Source: Planctomycetia bacterium
GTDB taxonomy: Bacteria; Planctomycetota; Planctomycetia; Gemmatales; Gemmataceae
Assembly: GCA_022616395.1 (NCBI GenBank)
Contig: JAKEEV010000362.1
Coordinates: 1-12,218, forward strand
DNA: 12,218 nucleotides
Direction: 5' to 3'
Shown: piece after piece, positions 1-6,710 of the stretch
Layout: every line of letters begins with the position of its first letter
Numbering within the stretch: the first letter of the stretch is position 1
Notes under the pieces: generated by a model
Told to the model about the DNA's origin: nothing
Seen by the model: only the letters and a program-made list of their open reading frames with translations
Databases searched by the model: none
Translations under genes and position numbers: made by a program

Positions 1-1244
1 ACGGGCTTCATGTCTTCGTGAGCGATGGGTAGCGGTTGGCCCGCGTTGCGGTATTGGGTCTCTGCTGGGTCGATGCCCAGAGCGCGGAACCACGTGTGGA
101 ATAGCCCGCCGATGTCCACCGGCTCCGTCGCCACGTCGGTGCCCTTCTCGTTGGTCTTCCCCGCGACAACGCCCTTCTTGATTCCGCGACCGGCCATGCA
201 CACGCTCCACGCTTCCGGCCAGTGGTCGCGTCCGATGTGGCCGTTGATTCGCGGAGTGCGCCCAAACTCGGCACACGCAATCACCAGCACATTGTCGAGC
301 ATTCCGCGCTCGTGAAGGTCTTCGATAATGGCCGCGAAAGGTTTATCGAACTTCGGATGTAAGCTCGCGGCTCCGTTGAAGTGGTCGCCGTGAGTGTCCC
401 AGCCGTAGCTGGTCACTTTCACGAACGTCACGCCCTCTTCAAGCAAGCGCCGCGCGAGGAGCATGTGCCGGCCGAGGTCGTGCGAGCCGTAGCGGTCCTG
501 ATCCTTCTGAGGAAGTTTGGAGAGATCGAAGAGTTCGATCTTCTTTTGCAACTGCGCGGCCATCACGAAGCCGTAGCTGTTGGCTTCGGTGAGTTCCGCG
601 CGGCGCTCGGCCGCGTAGTTCTTGTCGAGCAACTTTCGCAACTCGTTCCGCTCGTCATCCTCTTCCTGCGTGAGGTCTTTCGGGCGCATCAGGTTCTCTG
701 GCGGCTTCCCATCGCCAAGAGCAAGCGAACCGTACTTCGGACCGAGGAACCCCGCGTCCTTGTAAATGAATCCCCCGCCTCCGGGCTTCACCCAGATGTA
801 AGGAGGAAGGCCGCTCTCGCCCGCGCCAATGAGTTTCGCCACCGCGGCGCCGAAGTACGGATACACCACGCCACGATTCTTCGGGTCTCCGCGCTGAATG
901 CGATCAATTCCGGCCGAGTGCGAGTTATCTTGCGTGGAAACACTCCGCACTATCGCGAGGTGCTTCATCAACTTCGCGCACTGTGGAAGCAGTTCGCAAA
1001 TCTGAATGCCCGGCACGGTCGTTTGAATCGGGCGAAACGGCCCGCCGAAGGGCGTGTTCGGTTTCGGATCCCACGACTCCAACTGACTCATTCCGCCATC
1101 AAGCCAAACGAACAACACCTGCCGCCGGTGCTTCTTCAATTCCTCCGCGACGAGCGGATTGGCCAGCGCGGAAAGCCCCACCGCGCCGGCGGCCCCGAAG
1201 AAGCGTCGGCGAGTAAGTGCGTGTTCGTGTGGCGTGCAGAGCAT
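1..1244 (-). CDS. DUF1501 family secreted protein (partial, C-terminus off left edge)
   Basis: The reading frame from the ATG at 1244 stays open to the window edge and gives 414 residues. The start has a twin-arginine signal, TRRRFFGAAG at residues 11-20, followed by a hydrophobic stretch, so export by the Tat pathway is expected. Motifs typical of DUF1501, a member of the alkaline-phosphatase/sulfatase-like superfamily, follow in order: WLDGGMSQLESWDPK (47-61), TQDNSHSAGID (104-114), SYGWDTHGDHF (279-289) and AEFGRTPRING with GRDHWP (325-343). The Asp and His residues in these motifs are where the superfamily binds metal. The substrate is unknown. Family members are usually little longer than this, so probably only the last few residues are missing. 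AAGG lies eight bases before the ATG. In planctomycetes this family is commonly encoded beside DUF1549/DUF1553 proteins, as here. The family call is secure; the function is not. Confidence 0.93.
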   Translation of the reverse strand, partial: MLCTPHEHALTRRRFFGAAGAVGLSALANPLVAEELKKHRRQVLFVWLDGGMSQLESWDPKPNTPFGGPFRPIQTTVPGIQICELLPQCAKLMKHLAIVRSVSTQDNSHSAGIDRIQRGDPKNRGVVYPYFGAAVAKLIGAGESGLPPYIWVKPGGGGFIYKDAGFLGPKYGSLALGDGKPPENLMRPKDLTQEEDDERNELRKLLDKNYAAERRAELTEANSYGFVMAAQLQKKIELFDLSKLPQKDQDRYGSHDLGRHMLLARRLLEEGVTFVKVTSYGWDTHGDHFNGAASLHPKFDKPFAAIIEDLHERGMLDNVLVIACAEFGRTPRINGHIGRDHWPEAWSVCMAGRGIKKGVVAGKTNEKGTDVATEPVDIGGLFHTWFRALGIDPAETQYRNAGQPLPIAHEDMKP

Positions 1245-1273
1245 GGGAATACCTTTGGAGACCTAACCCCCAC

Positions 1274-1445
1274 CAGAGGTCAGAGGTCAGAAGACAGAGG
1301 TCAGAAAGCAGAGGTCAGAAGACAGAAGACAGACAACAGAAAAGCCAAGTAACCCAATCTGATCTCTGATTTCTGTCCTCTGACCTCTGACTTCTGTCTT
1401 CTGATCTCTGTCCTCTGATCTCTGTCCTCTGATCTCTGTCCTCTG
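1274..1445. repeat. CAGA-heptamer inverted-repeat element
   Basis: Ten consecutive seven-base units starting CAGA occupy 1274-1343 (CAGAGGT, CAGAAGA, CAGAAAG and similar). A 14-base spacer follows, then twelve consecutive seven-base units starting TCTG at 1358-1441 plus a final TCTG at 1442-1445. The seven-base phase is unbroken in both arms. The right arm is the reverse complement of the same unit type (CAGA followed by three mostly purine bases), so a transcript from either strand could fold into a long imperfect hairpin. It lies between the lipoprotein gene and the DUF1501 gene, which read in the same direction, and would be transcribed if they form one operon. It is not a CRISPR array, because the units are far too short and have no spacers. 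Confidence 0.9.
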
Positions 1446-1456
1446 GTTGGGGAGGT

Positions 1457-2743
1457 CTACTTCTTCGGAGGAGCGTAATCGAGTTCGACTTTCTTCCCCG
1501 CGACGATCTCCACCATCCTGCGTTCACCATCAATGCGGACTTCGTACTTTCCAGGAGTGAGGTTCTCGAACACGGCTTTCCCGGCCAGAACAGGTTTCTT
1601 CAAGCGCATCTGGTTGGCGATGACGGCAAAGTGCGTGGCGTCCATCGGCGGTCGAGTCGGATCGTCCGCCGGGATCATGTAAACATCGCCGGTCGAACCC
1701 GCCGGAGCGTTGATCTCCACTCCTCCCAATTTGGTCAAATCCAGCGTGAAGTTCTCCGTGAGCATTCCGTTGGCGGGGATTTCCACCCACTTCCACACAA
1801 TCGGTCCACCGGTCGTTATAGTCGCGCTCAAGAGGTAGCGACCCGGAGGAAGTTTCAGGTGAGCGTAGCGCGTCGGCCGCGATTGCCCATCCCCCGCGGC
1901 CAGCGTCGTGATGCGCGGTTTGTGTTCATCGTCGAGCGCTCCGTTGGGTTGACCATTCACGGATGGTTCGAGCTTGATGAACAACTCTTGAGTAATCAAA
2001 CTCTCCGCCGTGAAGCCCGCGTAGGTCACGCGCACCGATGTATCGGGCTTGGCCCCGATCACCGCGATATCGCCAAAGGCGAACGGTGCATCATCCGGGC
2101 CGGGTGGTTCACTGAACGGGCGAATGTAATCCGCGTTGAACGTTCCGGCCAGCACGCTCTTCGCCTCGTCATGCATCGACAGGTAGATGCGCCCGCTGAC
2201 TTTGCCGTTCTTCCGCGGACCGAGTTCCAGCGTCATCGAGTACATCGCATGCGGAATGCCTGGGAACCACAATCCACCAGGTTGGTTGTGCACTGGGGGA
2301 GGGAACAGCGCGATAATCGTTGGCACTTCCGGCCCGGCCGTCGCATCGTGCTTCACCTTGATCGTTCGCCGTTCGCTCGGCTGCGTCTTCCCTCCGGCTG
2401 CCGGCAGCTTGATCGTTACTTCGCGTTCCATGTCCGTCGTCCCGGCCTTCAACATGCGGAACCTCAGTTCGTTCCCCTCCATCACCACTTCGGGCTTGAA
2501 CGCGGCTCCCGCGAGCATCCCACTGACAGGCGCGTTCGGAATCGCGTGTTTGTCGAGATCGAGTTCCCACACCACCTTCACCGGTTCGACCTTCGGCGGG
2601 TCGGTATTGGGATTCGCGGGCGGGTTTGTGTTCGGAGGCTGTTCAAGAGCCACGTTCGGCTGCGTCGGCTCTGACTTCGACCCGCACCCCAGCGCGAAGG
2701 CCAAACTCAGCCCAAGCAAACCCGCGAAGATCGTCCGTGACAT
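1457..2743 (-). CDS. Predicted lipoprotein of unknown function
   Basis: This 428-residue protein is not recognised as a named family. The N-terminus is a lipoprotein signal: a short basic start, a hydrophobic run and a lipobox ending ALGC, with Cys20 as the expected lipidated residue. A Pro/Asn/Thr-rich linker follows (about 24-54), as is common in outer lipoproteins. The rest is rich in predicted beta strands. Two segments, LPPGRYLLSAT (298-308) and FENLTPGKYEVRIDGE (392-407), resemble strands of transthyretin-like or carboxypeptidase-regulatory-like beta sandwiches; this is inference from pattern only. The start is well supported: a strong purine-rich ribosome-binding site, GAGGGGAGG, lies just before the ATG at 2743. 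The gene sits between the DUF1549 gene (91-base gap holding a large palindrome) and the DUF1501 gene (212-base gap holding the heptamer repeat), all in one direction. A shared envelope role is plausible. Confidence 0.85.
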   Translation of the reverse strand: MSRTIFAGLLGLSLAFALGCGSKSEPTQPNVALEQPPNTNPPANPNTDPPKVEPVKVVWELDLDKHAIPNAPVSGMLAGAAFKPEVVMEGNELRFRMLKAGTTDMEREVTIKLPAAGGKTQPSERRTIKVKHDATAGPEVPTIIALFPPPVHNQPGGLWFPGIPHAMYSMTLELGPRKNGKVSGRIYLSMHDEAKSVLAGTFNADYIRPFSEPPGPDDAPFAFGDIAVIGAKPDTSVRVTYAGFTAESLITQELFIKLEPSVNGQPNGALDDEHKPRITTLAAGDGQSRPTRYAHLKLPPGRYLLSATITTGGPIVWKWVEIPANGMLTENFTLDLTKLGGVEINAPAGSTGDVYMIPADDPTRPPMDATHFAVIANQMRLKKPVLAGKAVFENLTPGKYEVRIDGERRMVEIVAGKKVELDYAPPKK

Positions 2744-2759
2744 GATTCCTCCCCTCTTT

Positions 2760-2828
2760 GGCGAACCCCGCCCGCAAGGGCGGTGGGTGCGCTGTGTGAA
2801 CCCACCGCCCTTGCGGGCGGGGTTCGCC
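2760..2828. repeat. Perfect 29-bp GC-rich palindrome
   Basis: Positions 2760-2788 and 2800-2828 are exact reverse complements over 29 bases, separated by 11 bases. Within each arm there is a second palindrome: CCGCCC, then GCAA (TTGC in the right arm), then GGGCGG. Each arm can therefore fold on its own into a six-base-pair hairpin, and on the left the loop is a GNRA-type tetraloop (GCAA). The element begins seven bases after the DUF1549 stop codon and ends 17 bases before the lipoprotein start codon when read on the minus strand. It could act as a terminator, an attenuator or an RNA-stability element between the two genes, or be a REP-like dispersed repeat. No U-run follows it on the minus strand, which argues against a simple intrinsic terminator. 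Confidence 0.9.
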
Positions 2829-2834
2829 TACTCG

Positions 2835-4406
2835 TCAGTGGTTCACCCCAAACTCCATCGAGGCCAACAGCGCCCACGCGACCCGGCCGATGGCCTCCGC
2901 GCGCTTCTCTGGGTGTTTCGCCAGCATCTTCGTGATCCCGGTCCGTTCGTCGGCGGATGGTTTGCGCGACAGGATCGCGAGGAACAACTCGTCCACGGCC
3001 TCCGCGTCAGGCAACTTCGAGACGCGATCCACAAGGTTGCCGGCCTTCGGCTTGAGTAAACCCAGAACCGCGTCATCATGCAACACGAACAGCGCCGCCT
3101 TTAATGAGGGAGTAACTTCGTCTTCCGGGTCACGCGGCTGATTGGCGAATGCCTTCAGGTACTTCGCGCGAAGCGTATCTGCCGTCTTCAGATCGCTTCC
3201 GGTGGCGATAATCACGCTCTGGAGAAGTTGCTCGGCCGTCAGTCGACGTTCCAGAGCGGTTGCGAAATACTTCGGCTCTGGGGCTTCCTTCGCCGCGAGC
3301 TTGCTTGATCGCTGATAAGTTTTGGTCAGCGCAAGCTCGCGGAAAAGCCACTTGATGTCGAAGTTGTGCTCCGCGAATTCCTTCGCGAGAAGGTCAAGCA
3401 ACTCCGGGTGCGATGCCGGGTTCGCCGCGTGATGCAAATCGAGCGGATGCACCAGTCCGCGGCCGATCAGGAGGAACCAGAGGCGATTGGCGCTGTTGCG
3501 CGTGAAGTCCGCGTTCAACTTTGTCGGCAGGCGTTCGGAGATTTCCTTCAGCGGACTGAACTTCAACACGCCGGGGTTGTTCGTCTTCCTGTCCGGCGGC
3601 TCCAGATACTCCATGCCCTTCGCGAGCGCGGGAATCTCAATCATCCTCATGCCCGGCAACACGGGCGAAGTAGCCATCTGAATCTTGGTGAACACCGACG
3701 CGAACGGAGTCTTCTCCGTTGTGGGTCGTTCGCCGACGATCATCTTCGCGGGGTTCACCAGATACGTGTTCTTGAAGAAGCTGTGCAGCCCCTGGAAGTG
3801 TTGCTGCTTGTACTCATCGACTGTCAGGTGATCGTGGCACTCGCAACACTGGAAGTTCTTGCCGAGGAACAGCCGGCCGACGTCGCGTGTCAGGCCGGAG
3901 TAATCGACCGGATTCTGGCCGTAGTTTTCCAGTCGCTTACTGATCCAGAACGACGCACCGGGGTGTGCGGTCTCCTTCGGGTCAGCGCGCAGCATCTTCT
4001 TCACCATCGCGTCCCAAGGCGCGTTCTTCTCGAAGGACTCTCGAAGGAACTTTGTCCACTCTGGATTGTCTCCGAGCCGTTCCATGAGCATCACATGAAA
4101 TAGATCGGTCATGCGCGTGGCGTATTCAGGAGCTGTCAGCAATCTGTCGATCAGACGCGAGCGCTTGTCGGCGGTTGTGTCATTCAGAAACGCTTTCGTT
4201 TCGTCACGCGTGGGAATCCTTCCGGCGAAATCGAGATACACGCGCCTGACGAACTCCGAGTCATCAGCGGGCGCACTCAGAGCAACGCCGTCAGCCTTCG
4301 CCTTCGCTTCAATGAGCGCATGAATGCGAACGTGAAGCGACTCCTCAGCGCGCCCCACCGCGCAAAGGCCGAGTAGCGAGAATGCGAACAGAGCGCGAAC
4401 ACACAT
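2835..4406 (-). CDS. DUF1549/DUF1553 domain-containing exported protein
   Basis: The 523-residue protein starts with a signal peptide (hydrophobic core at 5-18, likely cleavage after GRA20). The DUF1549 part spans about 24-215: it includes FVRRVYLDFAGRIPT (52-66), the segment DKRSRLIDRLL preceding a TAPEY motif, and QCCECHDH (186-193). This last motif contains CXXCH (C187, C190, H191), the pattern that binds haem c, and it is conserved in DUF1549. The DUF1553 part begins at about 300 with FTRNSANRLWFLLIGRGLV and continues through HPELLDLLAKEF and LALTKTYQRSS. It lacks the extra PSCyt cytochrome domain found in many longer planctomycete relatives. A longer frame runs upstream to 4547, but the ATG at 4406 is preferred: GGAG lies eight bases upstream, the signal peptide begins there, and the extension would read through the palindrome at 4506-4534. 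It is probably the first gene of the left cluster. Confidence 0.92.
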   Translation of the reverse strand: MCVRALFAFSLLGLCAVGRAEESLHVRIHALIEAKAKADGVALSAPADDSEFVRRVYLDFAGRIPTRDETKAFLNDTTADKRSRLIDRLLTAPEYATRMTDLFHVMLMERLGDNPEWTKFLRESFEKNAPWDAMVKKMLRADPKETAHPGASFWISKRLENYGQNPVDYSGLTRDVGRLFLGKNFQCCECHDHLTVDEYKQQHFQGLHSFFKNTYLVNPAKMIVGERPTTEKTPFASVFTKIQMATSPVLPGMRMIEIPALAKGMEYLEPPDRKTNNPGVLKFSPLKEISERLPTKLNADFTRNSANRLWFLLIGRGLVHPLDLHHAANPASHPELLDLLAKEFAEHNFDIKWLFRELALTKTYQRSSKLAAKEAPEPKYFATALERRLTAEQLLQSVIIATGSDLKTADTLRAKYLKAFANQPRDPEDEVTPSLKAALFVLHDDAVLGLLKPKAGNLVDRVSKLPDAEAVDELFLAILSRKPSADERTGITKMLAKHPEKRAEAIGRVAWALLASMEFGVNH

Positions 4407-4462
4407 GGACGGCACTCCGGTGTGGAGTAACCGAAAGGGCGGGAACATCAGCAGTTCTTGCA

Positions 4463-4491
4463 AGTATAACCGGCGAAAAGGCAAGCGTGTA
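4463..4491 (-). promoter_or_regulatory. Weak candidate promoter for the DUF1549 gene
   Basis: On the minus strand TATACT (4463-4468) matches the sigma-70 -10 consensus at five of six positions. Seventeen bases upstream is TACACG (4486-4491), which matches the -35 consensus at only three positions. It lies about 57 bases before the chosen start codon and downstream of the palindrome that probably ends the sigma-factor transcript, so a promoter is expected in this stretch. The match alone is weak. Confidence 0.25.
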
Positions 4492-4505
4492 CGCGGAAAT
4501 GAAAG

Positions 4506-4534
4506 CGAACCGGAGGCTTGAAGCCTCCGGTTCG
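4506..4534 (-). terminator. Palindrome, probable terminator of the sigma-factor gene
   Basis: Positions 4506-4519 and 4521-4534 are exact 14-base reverse complements around one central base, so the core folds into a tight GC-rich hairpin. It starts 21 bases after the sigma-factor stop codon on the minus strand and is followed on that strand by CTTTCATTT, a modest T-rich tail. This position and shape suit intrinsic termination. It might instead be a dispersed palindromic repeat: its outer bases GCGAACC are shared with the palindrome at 2760-2828. Confidence 0.6.
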
Positions 4535-4554
4535 TGTGGAGCGACAACGATTCC

Positions 4555-6492
4555 TCAGTTCGGCAGACTTGTCGGAGGAATCAGTTCACTCGGCACGCTC
4601 GGTTGCGGGAGTTCGTCCGGTGTGGGTGTGAGGCGGCCGACGGAGTCGCCCTTGCGAGGCAGTTCGTCCTCCCGGAGTTTATCGAGAGGAACCTTTCGTG
4701 CCGGCTTGAACTCGGCAACCGCCTCTTTCGGCTTGACTGTCTTCACGACCAGAGTGCCGAGGTACTTCGGTTTGTCGGCTACTCGATAGACATCGAGCAC
4801 AACTCCCGCCTCAAGGCCAGCGTCGATACCAATGCTGATGCGGACGAGTTCTTTGTTGACGTCGAGGACAGAGCCGCGGACGTTCTCTGGCAACTCGAGC
4901 CCCAACTCGCTCCCCGGCCCGACCGGAACCGGCGCGGCGGGAGTCGGCGCGAACGATCCTGGCCCAACAGGCCGCAGCGGAACCGGCGCGGGAGTCGTGC
5001 TGGGGCGCGCAACCGGCGGAGGAGGAAAAGCAGGCGCTGGGGTTGAGTTGGGTCGCATGGGCACCGATGGAGTCGGCGGGAGTCGGTAGCCCGGCACGAC
5101 GGTTTTGGGAGCGAAGTTCGGCACTGGGGAGGGCAAGACAACCACGAGCGTGTCTTGCTTGAACAGAGCCAGTTCACGCGGGTTGGGCAATTTCCCATCG
5201 TGGGACACCAGCACGTGAACGTCGGTCTTGAAGAGTTCCTTCCACGCCTTCGGCGAGAGGCGGTTCCCCTTCATGTCGAAGACGGCCACATCCGCGGGGT
5301 CGTGCGTGGTCGCGTTCACGCCCGACTTCATCTGGTAACTGGTAACCGCGTTTTCGCCGACTTTCTGGGTAACTGGCTCGTAGTAGTGACCGCGTTGACG
5401 AACGATCAACTTGCCGTCTTCAAGACGCACCACGGCTTGCGAGGGGAACGAGGCATAAGGCACATCGTCATCCTCGATGCCCTTCGCGGGGACTTTCTTT
5501 GGAGCCGGTTGAGCCAGTACGAACCGCTGGCCCGTGTTCGAGTCTACGTAAATGATCGTCGGCGCGGGCGAGGAGTCCGCCACCGTGGGCCACAGCGGTT
5601 GATCCGCTGAGGGCTGTTGAGGAGTATTTTGGAACTGAGCAAGTCCGACAGCTCCCAGGCCGAGCAACCCACAGGACAGCACCCCTACCGCAATCATCAG
5701 TCGCAGGCGATTGACGAGCATGGTCTTTAATACCCCGTCGGTGAGTGAGGAAACGGATGGCGAAAGAACCAGCGGGACCGTCCCGCCGGGGGCAAACTCA
5801 ACCGCCGCGTGCGCGGTGGACGCGGCCAGACCTCGGGACACAGTTACCGCGACCACGTCCGAACCAAGCGCTGCGGCTATCGCCGTGGCGCTAGCGGTGA
5901 TTCCGCGACGCGTCAGCCGTTCGGCGAGTACCTTCCGGGCGTGAGCCAGTCGACTCGAAAGCGTACCTTCTGGAATTCGCAACTGCGCGGCCGCGGTCGC
6001 ACGCGGGAGTCCTTCGAGATCGCACAGCACCACTGCGGCTCGGTACTTGTCGGGAAGTTTCGCCAACTCCTCGTCGATCACTCGACGCAACTCGGTCGTG
6101 TCGTCAGGTGGCGATGGAGCGGCAGGCTCAGGGGCAACGGGCACGACATGCTCCTCGGCCCTGCGCCTCGCAGCGCGGGCTTCCAGCGCGGTGCGACAGG
6201 CGACCCCGTACAACCAGTTGGCCAACAACTCCGGGCGGGTCACATGAGCCGCCCGGCGAGCCAGTACGAGAAACGCCGCCTGAAACGCGTCCTCCGCATC
6301 GTGCGGTCGACCGGTCACCCGCCGACAGGCGGCCAACACCATCGGGCCATGCCTTCGCACAATCTCGGCGAAGGCATCCTCATCGCGTGAAGCAACGAAG
6401 CGCGCAAGAAGCTCGCGGTCGGGCACGTCGGTCGTGCCAAGAACGACTCGAAGCAACTGCCGGGCAAGCGGGCGGGTGGACTCGGTCGGCAT
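4555..6492 (-). CDS. ECF-type sigma factor with transmembrane segment and C-terminal extracytoplasmic domains
   Basis: This 645-residue protein joins a transcription factor to a membrane anchor and a probable sensor. Sigma region 2 spans about 38-105 (FAEIVRRHGPMVLAACRRVT, DAEDAFQAAFLVLARRA, NWLYGVACRTALEARAARRR). Region 4 spans about 135-195 (LPDKYRAAVVLCDLEGLPRATAAAQL, then EGTLSSRLAHARKVLAERL, the helix-turn-helix). A hydrophobic segment at about 264-286 is a clear transmembrane helix. Beyond it are a folded region (about 345-455), a Pro-rich linker (about 468-527) and a beta-rich domain (about 537-595) with SIGIDAGLEAGVVLDVYR, which resembles a repeated planctomycete domain and the FlgT C-terminal fold by pattern only. 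The ATG at 6492 is chosen because GGGAAG precedes it and the sigma homology starts soon after; the frame continues upstream to 6600 only by reading through the repeat at 6572-6684. No separate anti-sigma gene is visible. Confidence 0.92.
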   Translation of the reverse strand: MPTESTRPLARQLLRVVLGTTDVPDRELLARFVASRDEDAFAEIVRRHGPMVLAACRRVTGRPHDAEDAFQAAFLVLARRAAHVTRPELLANWLYGVACRTALEARAARRRAEEHVVPVAPEPAAPSPPDDTTELRRVIDEELAKLPDKYRAAVVLCDLEGLPRATAAAQLRIPEGTLSSRLAHARKVLAERLTRRGITASATAIAAALGSDVVAVTVSRGLAASTAHAAVEFAPGGTVPLVLSPSVSSLTDGVLKTMLVNRLRLMIAVGVLSCGLLGLGAVGLAQFQNTPQQPSADQPLWPTVADSSPAPTIIYVDSNTGQRFVLAQPAPKKVPAKGIEDDDVPYASFPSQAVVRLEDGKLIVRQRGHYYEPVTQKVGENAVTSYQMKSGVNATTHDPADVAVFDMKGNRLSPKAWKELFKTDVHVLVSHDGKLPNPRELALFKQDTLVVVLPSPVPNFAPKTVVPGYRLPPTPSVPMRPNSTPAPAFPPPPVARPSTTPAPVPLRPVGPGSFAPTPAAPVPVGPGSELGLELPENVRGSVLDVNKELVRISIGIDAGLEAGVVLDVYRVADKPKYLGTLVVKTVKPKEAVAEFKPARKVPLDKLREDELPRKGDSVGRLTPTPDELPQPSVPSELIPPTSLPN

Positions 6493-6571
6493 CTGGTCTT
6501 CCCATGAGCCGCGGACAACTATTACTGGTGACAACCGCCTCCGCGCGTCGGTGAGTTTTCGGAGGAAGCAG

Positions 6572-6684
6572 AATTCACCACAAAGACACAAAGGGCACAA
6601 AGGAAAGACAGAAGAGCAACAATAGTCAGAAATCGTAATCTAGTTTGCTGTCTTCTTTGTGTCCTTTGTGCCTTTGTGGTGAAT
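6572..6684. repeat. ACAAAG-unit inverted-repeat element between divergent genes
   Basis: Positions 6572-6601 and 6655-6684 are reverse complements over 30 bases with two mismatches, one of which is a G-U wobble in RNA. Each arm is a short tandem run of ACAAAG units with a period of eight to nine bases. The interior (6602-6654) holds CAGA-type sequence on the left (GACAGAAGA, TCAGAAA) and its complement on the right (TGTCTTC). The element fills most of the 218 bases between the divergent sigma-factor and Nif3 genes. No convincing promoter was found here for either gene. Confidence 0.88.
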
Positions 6685-6710
6685 CTGTTCGTCCCCTCTG
6701 GAGTCTTCCC

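Noticed and set aside
381..1352. Long plus-strand open frame (323 codons)
   Set aside because: It is antisense to the DUF1501 gene, whose motifs are unmistakable, and its end runs through the CAGA heptamer array.
1274..1445. Possible CRISPR array
   Set aside because: Units are seven bases without spacers, and the array inverts in the middle; no cas gene is present.
1631..2674. Plus-strand open frame opposite the lipoprotein gene
   Set aside because: Very Arg- and His-rich composition typical of a shadow frame; the minus strand has the lipobox and ribosome-binding site.
6602..6654. TAATCT as a -10 box for the Nif3 gene
   Set aside because: No acceptable -35 box at suitable spacing, and the site lies in the repeat interior.
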